Positions 24,800 through 32,197 of a DNA stretch of 48,084 nucleotides are shown piece by piece. Under the pieces are notes generated by a model. The model did no database searches, had not been told where the DNA came from, and was given only the letters and a program-made list of their open reading frames with translations. Both the position numbers and the translations under genes were made by a program. The DNA comes from a virus: positions 1 through 48,084 of the IMG/VR virus record IMGVR_UViG_3300020180_000025; one strand, 5' to 3'. Positions within the stretch are counted from its first letter, which is position 1. Every line of letters begins with the position of its first letter.

Positions 24800-25108
24800 T
24801 TAAAGGAGTCGAATTCGACCCCTTTTGCATGAAGCCGAATCAGATGCCTTCTCATTTTTTAAGAATATGGCTATTGAATCCTCTAGCAAATCGGCTTCAT
24901 CCCTGTAGACAGGGTGTAATTCGGTGAGTTCGATGATTGTTGGCTTAGAGGGTTCAGGCGCAAGCGACACAATCTCATCGGCGACTTTCTCTAGCGCTTC
25001 CATCATATAAGGCTCACCGCTTTCAAGTCCTTCCATGTATGGCTTTACTGCCGTAATGAATTCGATGATTTCTTCTGGGGTCATTTTAGAAACATCATTA
25101 TGATTCAT
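24800..25108 (-). CDS. Hypothetical acidic protein, 102 aa
   Basis: Starts MNHNDVSKMTPEEIIEFITAV, acidic and helical, with AADEI-like and ADLLEDSIAIFLKNE segments. Start overlaps the upstream stop by ATGA. The last codons (GRIRLL and stop) lie in an inverted repeat (AAAGG.GTCGAATTCGAC.CCTTT) that may end the transcript. No motif recognised. Confidence 0.6.
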   Translation of the reverse strand: MNHNDVSKMTPEEIIEFITAVKPYMEGLESGEPYMMEALEKVADEIVSLAPEPSKPTIIELTELHPVYRDEADLLEDSIAIFLKNEKASDSASCKRGRIRLL

Positions 25109-25461
25109 ACCTCACTCCTTAAGTCTCTTAATATATCAAATGCGGAAACCACCTTGCCAAACATATTGCCATCGTCATCCAACCCCATCTTTAAGCCAAA
25201 AACCGCGCCTTCCCCCGCAGTTATGATTTGGTCGTTGACCTTAACCACCGCTTGCGCTTTGACCTGCCACTTCCCCGCGTCTAAAAGATATATGCCATCG
25301 CCCAAGAGCGTGAGCATCTCGCGGAAAGCCGATGGCGAGTCGCCCTCAAAGACGAGGCTTGCGGGGTATATCCCATCTACAGGCTCGCCCAACAAGAGAT
25401 TTGAACTTACATCCATAGATCCAAGCAATTCTAAAAACCGTTGTGCGTCAATGTTATCCAT
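25105..25461 (-). CDS. Hypothetical protein, 118 aa
   Basis: Start MDNIDAQRFLELLGSMDVSS at 25461 behind AAAAAGGG; the longer frame upstream is the overlapping end of the RNA ligase gene. Beta-rich core with DGIYLLDAGKWQVKAQAVVK and GEGAVFGLKMGLDDDGN, then a C-terminal helix. It overlaps the ligase gene by 31 bases and the next gene by 4, so all three are likely co-translated. Function unknown. Confidence 0.6.
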   Translation of the reverse strand: MDNIDAQRFLELLGSMDVSSNLLLGEPVDGIYPASLVFEGDSPSAFREMLTLLGDGIYLLDAGKWQVKAQAVVKVNDQIITAGEGAVFGLKMGLDDDGNMFGKVVSAFDILRDLRSEV

Positions 25462-26543
25462 CCCTTTTTGAACTCGTGTTTGACATAAATTGACTGTCTG
25501 ATGTCGCCACCATCCAACATGCAAAAAAGGTACGACTTGAGGTGTGAATGATTGGCTTGCACCCACACGCTAAAATCCTTTCGGGATTCCTTTGGCGCTT
25601 CCGAGAAGGCACGCTCAACATCGGCTTTCACCGCCTCAACCTGTGTGTTAATCTGAGACACCCAGCGTCTAACATCACCCAAGAATTCGTCTGGAATCTC
25701 TGCAATATATCCATCCAGTGTGCCATCTCGGAGCGAACTGAGCACGCCATTAAAAGACAGAGAGAAGATGAGTTTATGCAAACGCAGGTATTCGGGTGTC
25801 TTGAATTTGAAGCGTTGTCCATCCGCAAACTCAACCACATACCCTTCAATGCCTAAGTGAGTTTGACATTCATCTAATACGCTCTCAACCGTCTTTAGTT
25901 GACCCATGTCTCCGTTGACAATATCGAAAGTATGATTGAAATAATATTCAAAGTGCCTAATGAGCCGATGGTCTAAATATTCCCCCGTATGGCGATTGCG
26001 GATTGCCAAAAGGAATAACCCATTATTTTCGTATTCCAAAACAATACGATTCTCTGGATAAAACACTTCAAAAATACATGTATAATCACGAAACATTTCG
26101 GCAAATTCTTCGATTTCACCAGAACTCATTTCGTCATAGAAAAACTCTTTTGCCCATTTGGCTTGGTCACTATCGAAACTACCGCGCGTTGCAAAACATA
26201 TCTCCTCACCGCAGATATATGTAAAAACCATACTCCCATCAATTTTTTCCGCAACATATTTTATCGGCGCAGTCGAAAACCGTTCACCCTCACCCCAATT
26301 GAAGAATTTGTCAAATGGGCGAGCGACTATCTCACCTGTTTTTGTATGGATAATCAGACCCCGCGACACACGCTCAAAGAAGTTCCAGTCGCCCTTATAT
26401 TGGGCTCCTGCAGTGTAATTGAACAAGATTAAATCTCCGCTTTGCTTGGTGGTTACATACCCAAATTGCCTCCAGTTTGTGAATCCCTCCTTTACGAGCG
26501 TGACAATATCATCAATTGTAGAAATGGTCTCTAGCGTTGTCAT
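25431..26543 (-). CDS. RNA ligase, T4 Rnl1-like
   Basis: 370 residues from ATG 26543, right after leader L. Nucleotidyltransferase motifs in order: RGLIIHTKTGEIVARPFDKFFNWGE before the active site; motif I EKIDGS with Lys100 as the AMP-accepting residue; motif IIIa in CIFEVFYPENRIVL; motif IV IEGYVVEF; motif V FKFKTPEYLRLH. This order and the RPF-KFFN segment fit T4 RNA ligase 1, which seals broken tRNA or RNA 5'-phosphate ends. The C-terminal domain is unlike T4's and was not recognised. It likely counters host anticodon nucleases; no kinase domain is fused. Confidence 0.85.
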   Translation of the reverse strand: MTTLETISTIDDIVTLVKEGFTNWRQFGYVTTKQSGDLILFNYTAGAQYKGDWNFFERVSRGLIIHTKTGEIVARPFDKFFNWGEGERFSTAPIKYVAEKIDGSMVFTYICGEEICFATRGSFDSDQAKWAKEFFYDEMSSGEIEEFAEMFRDYTCIFEVFYPENRIVLEYENNGLFLLAIRNRHTGEYLDHRLIRHFEYYFNHTFDIVNGDMGQLKTVESVLDECQTHLGIEGYVVEFADGQRFKFKTPEYLRLHKLIFSLSFNGVLSSLRDGTLDGYIAEIPDEFLGDVRRWVSQINTQVEAVKADVERAFSEAPKESRKDFSVWVQANHSHLKSYLFCMLDGGDIRQSIYVKHEFKKGWITLTHNGF

Positions 26544-26606
26544 AGAAATTTTCACCGTTTTGCAACTACGCCACTTGAGTGGCAGTAGAGGAAACGGCAC
26601 TCCTTT
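26544..26606 (-). promoter_or_regulatory. Leader element L, copy D (RNA ligase)
   Basis: Minus strand AAAGGAGT, stem GCCGTTT (G-U closing), inner hairpin GCCACT-CA-AGTGGC, stem AAACGGT, 10 nt, ATG 26543. Confidence 0.75.
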
Positions 26607-26624
26607 CGTGTCGGTATAACAGGC

Positions 26625-26694
26625 TAAATATCCCCGAAGGGAGAGGATTTTGCCGTAAGGCGGGCATCCTCTGACCCTCGCCGCTTGCGCGGGT
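26625..26694 (-). repeat. Repeat unit P, copy 2
   Basis: Identical in layout to copy 1, with the GCAA loop. It stands upstream of leader L copy D, without M or T units; only about 30 bp remain between it and the upstream ParB-like gene. Confidence 0.75.
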
Positions 26695-26723
26695 GAAGAT
26701 ACCTTTACCGTATCACATATCGG

Positions 26724-28256
26724 CTACCCCATTTGATACAGGGCAATGCCGAGCCGAGCACCAAAAGCCAAACATGCTTCCTTCACCAAGCCCATGCGTT
26801 CACCATCTGGATACGGTAGGTCAAACTCAAATTCTAGCGCCTCACGCAGGCGCTTACGGCTAATCGGCTTGGGTGTTTTGCACTCGGCAAAAACCAACCC
26901 GTCTCGTTGGTATGTCCTCACCGAGAGGAATCCTATCTCATGCAATTCGGAATACTCCGATACACCGAAAAACTTCTGCACCTTTGGCAGTCTGTCAAAC
27001 TCACCGAGCAGGATATTTGGTTCGTAGTCGAGTGCAAATATGGTGCTGTCTAGCGCGTTGGCATTGAGTTGTTGATTGCCCTTAGTGTTGCGGATGTTGG
27101 ATGAAACAGTGCTAGTGGTGTATGAATGGAGAGTTGTCTTAGGTGAGCAGAGAGCCGATAGTATCGTAATGATATGCTCACGGTCTTTTGCAAACGGGAC
27201 GCTGTTCATGACGGCAGATAGGAACATGCTGTCCCACTGGATGCCCTGCCGAACACAGGCGAGGAACTCCCGCGCCACCCGCACAGATTCTTCCCTATCT
27301 ATCACATCATTACTGCCAGCTCGAATACAGTAAGGCTCAAACACATCCACGCGAATCCCTGCTGGCTTCAGCTTCGTCAGATAGCGCCACCCTGCCCAAA
27401 AATCTAGCACCGTCTCCCCATATATACCACGCCATTTTTCGATGTGGTGAGGGCTGTCAAAGTCGAAACTAGCATTATTTTTGAGTTTCATTTTGGATAA
27501 ATGTCCTGTGGCGAGGTTGCCTGTGCCGTTGCGGGTACGCCTAAACGAATTGTGGCGCAACACATCGGCGTACCGAGTGTGAATATCAAAGTCCATAGAG
27601 AGGTAATTGAGCATGGCATCGGCAAACCGTGCCTCCTCATGTGTGATGAACACCACATCGGCCACTTGTATATTCTTTTCCGCTAGATATTGCAACCGCC
27701 CAATCCCATTCGTGACCACGTAATCCGGTGTGGCGACAATCGGCAGGACGATGTTAGTCGTATTCGCCAGTGTTTTGCTGATATTGCGTGCATAGTCCAC
27801 CCATCGCCCTGCGTTTGCGGTTATTAGGTTTTGCAGAGGGACGCGCTGTGTCGCCATGCACGGGTACATCTGGTCGGGTGTCTTATCTGGCAATGCCTCG
27901 CCCATCGCAAAAATATCCATCTGATTCAAGACATCAGTAATAGAGGTGGGCGTGGCAGACCGCGCAAGGTCATTGGTAGCACGATTAAATACCACGTTGA
28001 TATTGCGCCGTTTATCCAGTGCCATCGGCTTAGTGTACATCACTGGTACATGGGTAAGCCCTAATTGCTCAGTTGCCACCAGATAGCGCTGATGTCCCGA
28101 CAAAATCTCACCATTCGCATCGGCGCATATCGGCGACACAAAGCCCAATTTGCGGAGGGATAGCTCAATAATCCGTAGGCGCAACGGGTCTGTTATGCGC
28201 GGGTTATACGCCGATGGATGCACGTTGTCTATGGGTACAAGTTGTATATCCGTCAT
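26724..28256 (-). CDS. ParB/Srx-domain protein with large C-terminal extension
   Basis: 510 residues. The N-terminal about 85 form a ParB/Srx-like domain (LVPIDNVHPSAYNPRITDP, EILSGHQRYLVATEQLG). The central and C-terminal parts are not ParB: ETVLDFWAGWRYLTKLKPAG and RVDVFEPYCIRAG look like the nucleotide-binding start of a methyltransferase-type fold, followed by SVRVAREFLACVRQGIQWDSMFLSAVMNSVPF. Such proteins accompany terminase in several phages. A DNA-modification or packaging-related role is possible but unproven. Start overlaps the upstream stop (ATGA). Confidence 0.68.
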   Translation of the reverse strand: MTDIQLVPIDNVHPSAYNPRITDPLRLRIIELSLRKLGFVSPICADANGEILSGHQRYLVATEQLGLTHVPVMYTKPMALDKRRNINVVFNRATNDLARSATPTSITDVLNQMDIFAMGEALPDKTPDQMYPCMATQRVPLQNLITANAGRWVDYARNISKTLANTTNIVLPIVATPDYVVTNGIGRLQYLAEKNIQVADVVFITHEEARFADAMLNYLSMDFDIHTRYADVLRHNSFRRTRNGTGNLATGHLSKMKLKNNASFDFDSPHHIEKWRGIYGETVLDFWAGWRYLTKLKPAGIRVDVFEPYCIRAGSNDVIDREESVRVAREFLACVRQGIQWDSMFLSAVMNSVPFAKDREHIITILSALCSPKTTLHSYTTSTVSSNIRNTKGNQQLNANALDSTIFALDYEPNILLGEFDRLPKVQKFFGVSEYSELHEIGFLSVRTYQRDGLVFAECKTPKPISRKRLREALEFEFDLPYPDGERMGLVKEACLAFGARLGIALYQMG

Positions 28257-28855
28257 TTTATCCCCATCCGCTTTAATAACTCCTCTACAATGGTTTTGCG
28301 CTCAAACCCCACCGTCTGATACATGCTCTCGCGCCAGCGCATGTAGACATCATGTGGGATAGGGACAATCGTTTTATCTATCTGGAGCATGGTATTACCT
28401 TGTCCACGTTCCTCACGTTTTTTCACTTCGACCTGCACCGCTTCACGCGCTTTTTGCAGGTCTCCCAAGACATCTTGCACAAAACTCTTAGCCTCTGCGA
28501 GAGAGGCTTTAATGCCCTCTAGCACATCCTCATCTGTTTGCGCCTGCCCTGCAATCTGGTCGAGGACACTTAAAATCAGGTCTTGTTCAGTATCCGTCAA
28601 ATCCACATACACCACAGGGATACTCGTCTCGCCCTGCTCACGCGCCAGCCACACGCGCAGATGACCATCCACAATAATATTGGTGCGGATGTTGACCATG
28701 ACCTCATCTACCCAGCCGACATGCGTCAACACATCCAGTAGCGCCTTCTTCTGCACATCTGGATGCACCCGCCAGTTATCGGGGTTTTCGAGTAGGTCAA
28801 ATGGATTAGCCGTACCCGTCTCAACAATGCGTGTTTGCCATGTGTTACTTGTCAT
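28253..28855 (-). CDS. ParB/Srx-domain protein, paralogue 2
   Basis: 200 residues. ParB/Srx-like core with LLENPDNWRVHPDVQKKALLDVL, IIVDGHLRVWLAREQGE and IPVVYVDLTDTEQDLILSVLDQIAG, followed by a coiled-coil-like region and a C-terminal helix (TIVEELLKRMGIK). The IVDGHLRV form replaces GERR of true partition ParB. It is a paralogue of the adjacent 206-residue protein. Starts 11 bases inside that gene and overlaps the next start by 4. Confidence 0.75.
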   Translation of the reverse strand: MTSNTWQTRIVETGTANPFDLLENPDNWRVHPDVQKKALLDVLTHVGWVDEVMVNIRTNIIVDGHLRVWLAREQGETSIPVVYVDLTDTEQDLILSVLDQIAGQAQTDEDVLEGIKASLAEAKSFVQDVLGDLQKAREAVQVEVKKREERGQGNTMLQIDKTIVPIPHDVYMRWRESMYQTVGFERKTIVEELLKRMGIK

Positions 28856-29465
28856 GTCGTGCCTCCAAATCTAAACCAATGCTTTTGAGGATTTCGGCAA
28901 TCGCTTGGGACTGGTTGCCATCGTGTCGGGCAACCACCGTACCCCACCATTCCGCTATTTCTGCCTGTGGCAGAATTATCCGATATTCCCCAAGCCGAAT
29001 CACCCCGTTTTCGTTGGCTTCCTTCTCTTGGGTGAGGCGCTCTATGGGCGCGTCTGAGTCGGGCATTTGCGGAGGGCGAATAGCTTCTACCGTTTCACGT
29101 AGCGCGTTGCTCCGTGTGACCACGCGGTCTGCAAGGGCTTGTGCGCGGATGTTGTTCTTTTGCGCGAGAGCCTTAATGGGGTCAAATGTGGCAAGCACCT
29201 CAAGTTCCTCAGTTTCAGTGAGTTCCACATATTTCACTGGCACCGACTTCTCGCCTTTTTTAATGGCTTCCATCACACGCAGATGTCCGTCCACGATATG
29301 ACCAGTCAGACTATTCACCGTCACATGCTTTATCCACCCCACTTCACCCAATACAGCACTGACCGCTTCCTGTTGGTAGCTCGGATGTATCCGATAGTTA
29401 TACGGGTTAGCGAGAAGCTGTTCAGGGTCTTCATCACCATACCCAACAATGCGATTTTCTATCAT
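28845..29465 (-). CDS. ParB/Srx-domain protein, paralogue 1
   Basis: 206 residues from ATG 29465 after leader L; longer frame upstream only reads the leader and repeats. Core LLANPYNYRIHPSYQQEAVSAVL, HIVDGHLRVMEAIKKGE, PVKYVELTETEELEVLATFDPI parallels the next gene. It is the first gene of a six- or seven-gene minus-strand unit and lies next to the divergent plus-strand genes. The perfect-core inverted repeat TTCTGCC-TGT-GGCAGAA lies inside the coding region near its end. Confidence 0.75.
   Translation of the reverse strand: MIENRIVGYGDEDPEQLLANPYNYRIHPSYQQEAVSAVLGEVGWIKHVTVNSLTGHIVDGHLRVMEAIKKGEKSVPVKYVELTETEELEVLATFDPIKALAQKNNIRAQALADRVVTRSNALRETVEAIRPPQMPDSDAPIERLTQEKEANENGVIRLGEYRIILPQAEIAEWWGTVVARHDGNQSQAIAEILKSIGLDLEARHDK
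28959..28975. repeat. Inverted repeat site, copy inside ParB-like gene
   Basis: TTCTGCC-TGT-GGCAGAA core with right flank TTATC as in the 32840 copy and left flank GCTAT as in the 44190 copy. Confidence 0.75.
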
Positions 29466-29528
29466 AAATTTTTTCACCGTTTTGCAACTACGCCACTTGA
29501 GTGGCAGTAGAGGAAACGGCACTCCTTT
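29466..29528 (-). promoter_or_regulatory. Leader element L, copy E (ParB-like gene)
   Basis: Minus strand AAAGGAGT, stem GCCGTTT, inner hairpin GCCACT-CA-AGTGGC, stem AAACGGT, 10 nt (GAAAAAATTT), ATG 29465. Preceded by P and M units. Confidence 0.75.
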
Positions 29529-29546
29529 CGTGTCGGTATAACAGGC

Positions 29547-29618
29547 TAAATATATCCCCGAAGGGAGAGGATTTTGCCGTAAGGCGGGCATCCTCTTGCC
29601 CACTCCGCTCGCGCGGGT
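29547..29618 (-). repeat. Repeat unit P, copy 3 (GCGA loop)
   Basis: Same three hairpins as copies 1 and 2, but the tetraloop in CCGC-loop-GCGG is GCGA instead of GCAA, still GNRA. The flank after this hairpin has diverged while both stems are unchanged. Confidence 0.75.
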
Positions 29619-29690
29619 TATGGTCACCTCGTCACTGTTATCCATCGGGGGTTGTGTGCATGACACTGGCTTAACCACTTATGCCTATTA
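29617..29690 (-). repeat. Repeat unit M, copy 3 (partial)
   Basis: Matches the first about 75 bp of M copies 1 and 2 (GGTCACCTCGTCACTGTTATC, TGCATGACACTGGCTTAACC split by a variable GGG region), then diverges. No T unit follows. Confidence 0.75.
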
Positions 29691-29919
29691 AAGCAGGTTT
29701 TTTATGGGCATTTGTCGGGAATATACCTTCATACCACCTTTAGTTAGCTATCAGCTATCTATAAGTAAAATTGGTTACAATGAGTATATAGGTTAAGAGA
29801 GAGGAGTAAACACTGATTATAAACCAAACAGCCACCGTCTGATACTCGGTGGCTGTGAGGAGAATCACTTGCAGAAAAATCTTTGAACTGATTCGATTAT
29901 ATCACAAGGAGAAACAACC
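29691..29919. other. Divergent control region with hairpin
   Basis: No gene seen. AT-rich stretch 29745-29800 lies between minus-strand and plus-strand genes. A perfect 10-bp stem ACAGCCACCG / CGGTGGCTGT with a 9-nt loop is at 29828-29856. No T-run on the plus strand; a T-rich tail on the minus strand. No promoter could be assigned with confidence. Confidence 0.5.
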
Positions 29920-30111
29920 ATGCAACAAACCAAGACACAAAAAATTTACCGCGCAAGCACACTCAATGAAGTGAAAGCATTAGTGGCTGGATTCGATGTT
30001 TTTGTGAGTCCCTATCAAGCAACATCTGGCTTGTATTTGGTGGATTTGAATGGCTGTGATGAAGCCGATGTCGTGAAGGCGATGAGCGTGTGTGCCATGC
30101 AAAACGGTTAG
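29920..30111 (+). CDS. Hypothetical protein, 63 aa
   Basis: Excellent ribosome site AAGGAG before the ATG. KIYRASTLNEVKALVAGFDVFVSPYQ, then GLYLVDLNGCDEADVVKAM. Compact alpha/beta small protein, first gene of the plus-strand region. No family recognised. Confidence 0.65.
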   Translation: MQQTKTQKIYRASTLNEVKALVAGFDVFVSPYQATSGLYLVDLNGCDEADVVKAMSVCAMQNG

Positions 30112-30302
30112 CGCACATGGGGCATTTCATCATCGCCAGCGAATTTACCCTCGCCAAATTTGAGGGTGCAGAAACCGCGTTTGTTGCCCGCCTATTCGAT
30201 GAGGGCATGTTGGAAAAATCGCAGGATGATTTATCTCTAATGCGCCCAACACCAGAGGGTGTGCGCTGGTATACCGCCCACACCACCAAAACGGCTAAAT
30301 AA
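30090..30302 (+). CDS. Small winged-helix-like protein, 70 aa
   Basis: GTG start at 30090 with GAAGG eight bases upstream; ATG 30117 is the alternative. Sequence FTLAKFEGAETAFVARLFDEGMLEKSQDD, then TPEGVRWYTAH looks like a short winged-helix (marR-type ending LTPEG). It overlaps the previous gene by 22 bases. Possibly a regulator; low information. Confidence 0.5.
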   Translation: MCHAKRLAHMGHFIIASEFTLAKFEGAETAFVARLFDEGMLEKSQDDLSLMRPTPEGVRWYTAHTTKTAK

Positions 30303-30340
30303 AAAACACCCCAGAGGCGCACGGAGTCGCGTCTCTGGGG
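30301..30340 (-). terminator. Hairpin with minus-strand T-run
   Basis: CCCCAGAG / CTCTGGGG stem (30309-30340); the A-run at 30301-30306 gives a T-run on the minus strand. Would stop antisense transcription coming from the ParB region, or pause plus-strand transcription. Confidence 0.5.
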
Positions 30341-30394
30341 ATGCCAAAACATAAAACAACCTACCCTAATCTTATCATGAGGAGAAATACCCAA

Positions 30395-31327
30395 ATGTCA
30401 CAAATCCATCAGATACCCGTTGAAAAAATCATCGTAGGCAACAATGACCGTAAGCAATTTAACCAACAGGGATTGGCAGAACTGGCGACATCTATTGCCG
30501 AGCATGGGTTAGCCCAACCCCCAACGCTACGTCCTGTGATTGACGGCATGTACGAAATTGTCGCAGGCGAGCGCCGAACACGCGCCATGCGCGATGTGCT
30601 GAAATGGAAATTTATCCCTGCCATTGTGCGCGATTTAGACGACCAACAAGCCAGCGCCATTATGCTCATTGAGAATATTGAGCGCAAAGACCTCAACCCG
30701 ATGGAAGAGGCGCAAGCCTACTCTGAACGCATGAAACGCTTTGCGTGGGGCATCGGCGACTTAGTGCGCGTCACAGGCAAGAATGCACGGCATATTGAGA
30801 AGATGCTCTCGCTTTTGAAATTGACCGAGGACATCCAGCACTATATCCGTATTGGGCAGTTTCCCGTAGCGTTTGCGGTGGGCATTATTGAACTGGATAA
30901 GAACCGTCAACGCATGGCATTGCGCGTGTTTAACAGCACCCCCACTATGTCGCAGTACCGATGGAAAGACATCGTGGGCAAATTGGCAGAAGACCAAGCC
31001 AGCGAGAACCAAGCACCGTTATTTTCGTTGGAACAGGTGCTTGCGGATATGAGTCATGAGCCGATTAAAGGGCGCAAGGCGCGGACGGGTGTTAGAGCCG
31101 ATAGGTCACTCCCGCCAGTGCGGATATATCCAGAGGATTCTATGGCGCACATCTTTGACCGTTATATCCTGCGCTTGCGCGAGGCGGGGAATGTTGAGGG
31201 TGAAGGCGCTGTGGGGAATATCTATAATACCTTTGTGGCGCGTGGATGGGTCAATGTGCGCGATGAGTGTGTGTTGCCAGATGTTGCGGATGTGGGTGTG
31301 GTCGAAGATGAGGTGCATGAGGACTAG
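30395..31327 (+). CDS. parB: Partition-type ParB protein
   Basis: 310 residues from ATG 30395 (GAGGAG upstream); the frame extends further 5' without a ribosome site. Full ParB layout: IPVEKIIVGNNDRKQFNQQG, MYEIVAGERRTRAMRDV (GERR motif), IENIERKDLNPMEEAQAY, then an HTH (GIGDLVRVTGKNARHIEKML) and a C-terminal region. Phage ParB proteins of this kind bind CTP and parS DNA to segregate plasmid-like prophages, or act as regulators. No ParA ATPase is present in the window, so a partition role is uncertain. Confidence 0.82.
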   Translation: MSQIHQIPVEKIIVGNNDRKQFNQQGLAELATSIAEHGLAQPPTLRPVIDGMYEIVAGERRTRAMRDVLKWKFIPAIVRDLDDQQASAIMLIENIERKDLNPMEEAQAYSERMKRFAWGIGDLVRVTGKNARHIEKMLSLLKLTEDIQHYIRIGQFPVAFAVGIIELDKNRQRMALRVFNSTPTMSQYRWKDIVGKLAEDQASENQAPLFSLEQVLADMSHEPIKGRKARTGVRADRSLPPVRIYPEDSMAHIFDRYILRLREAGNVEGEGAVGNIYNTFVARGWVNVRDECVLPDVADVGVVEDEVHED

Positions 31328-31591
31328 ATAAGCTAATGTCCTTCTCCAAGCCCTTGCAATTTGTAAGGGCTTGATGGAGATAACAAATGCTTTTTTGGAA
31401 CTTGGTACAGTTTTTATATCGGCTCAGTGACGCACAGTTAGTTACAGTGGCATCATCAATAAGGAGTATGTTGCTACATCGAGTGAATCAATTACCTCAA
31501 ATTCGAGGTAATTGTTACAGTGGCATCATCAATAAGGAGTATGTTGCTATACTATACATAACGACAGGTAATCAAAGAATGGAGATGGCAC
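31328..31591. repeat. Gene-free region with hairpin and 36-bp direct repeat pair
   Basis: A nested hairpin at 31343-31380 (TCTCCA..AGCCCTT / AAGGGCT..TGGAGA) follows the parB stop. Then a perfect 36-bp direct repeat (31441-31476 and 31514-31549, beginning GTTACAGTGG and ending TATGTTGCTA) with a 37-bp spacer that contains a 9-bp-arm inverted repeat AATTACCTC / GAGGTAATT. An 81-codon frame here is not convincing. Confidence 0.8.
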
Positions 31592-32197
31592 ATGGAATGG
31601 AAACACCCTCGCGCTCCTCGCGCATCAAGTGATGCTAACAACATGCTCACCGTTGAGGTAATCGAAAATCACATCTATTTTTATGCCGATGTGGACGCAG
31701 ACCGCTCACTCGCACTCATTCAAGAATTGCGCCGATTGGACGCAAAACTCCGAAATGAACACGCATCTCGCGGATTGGATGCTATTCACCCCGCCACCCC
31801 CATCTGGTTACATATTTACTCCTATGGTGGTGATTTGTTTGCAGGCTTCAGTATTGCCGACCAAATCGGCTTAATAAAATCACCTGTCTATACCATTGTT
31901 GAGGGTGTATGCGCCAGCGCCGCCACCCTCATCGCTATGTCGGGATCGCATCGGTATATTCTGCCCAGTGCGTTTATGCTGGTGCATCAATTGAGCAGTG
32001 GTGTATGGGGAACACATGAGCAATTTAAGGATGAGGTGGCTATGCAAGAAAAAGCGATGAGCAAGCTGGTCGCTTTTTACGAACAAAGGTGCAAATTAAG
32101 CGCCGAGAAAATCCGCGAGATGTTAGCGCGTGATACGTGGATGGATGCCGAGCAATGTGTCGAAGCTGGGTTTGTGACGGAGGTGAAAATTCTATGA
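31592..32197 (+). CDS. ClpP-like (S14) serine protease
   Basis: 201 residues. ClpP fold signs: IWLHIYSYGGDLFAGFSIAD (about 71-90), nucleophile Ser109 in GVCASAATL, His132 in MLVHQLSSG and an Asp near 177 in DTWMDAEQCVEAGFV. GGAG seven bases before the ATG. Usually phage ClpP-like proteins are head-maturation proteases; here the capsid protease is already fused to the capsid protein and this gene lies in the early region. A role in host-protein turnover is thus more likely. It overlaps the next gene by ATGA. Confidence 0.82.
   Translation: MEWKHPRAPRASSDANNMLTVEVIENHIYFYADVDADRSLALIQELRRLDAKLRNEHASRGLDAIHPATPIWLHIYSYGGDLFAGFSIADQIGLIKSPVYTIVEGVCASAATLIAMSGSHRYILPSAFMLVHQLSSGVWGTHEQFKDEVAMQEKAMSKLVAFYEQRCKLSAEKIREMLARDTWMDAEQCVEAGFVTEVKIL

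Noticed and set aside
29466-29678. N-terminal extension (…FPLLPLKWRS…) on several genes
   Set aside because: It is the translated leader L; the frame breaks in the terL copy, and SD-hairpin-ATG gives a better start.
29828-29856. Rho-independent terminator for plus-strand genes
   Set aside because: Strong stem but no T-run on the plus strand; described only as a hairpin.
30395-31327. Complete ParAB partition system
   Set aside because: ParB is clear, but no ParA-like ATPase lies in the window.
31441-31549. A CRISPR array call
   Set aside because: Only two repeats, no cas genes, an inverted repeat in the spacer and a ribosome-site-like segment in the repeat. Reported as a direct repeat pair instead.
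31387-31632. 81-codon plus-strand frame before the ClpP-like gene
   Set aside because: Runs through the direct repeats and overlaps a better-supported start; composition not protein-like.
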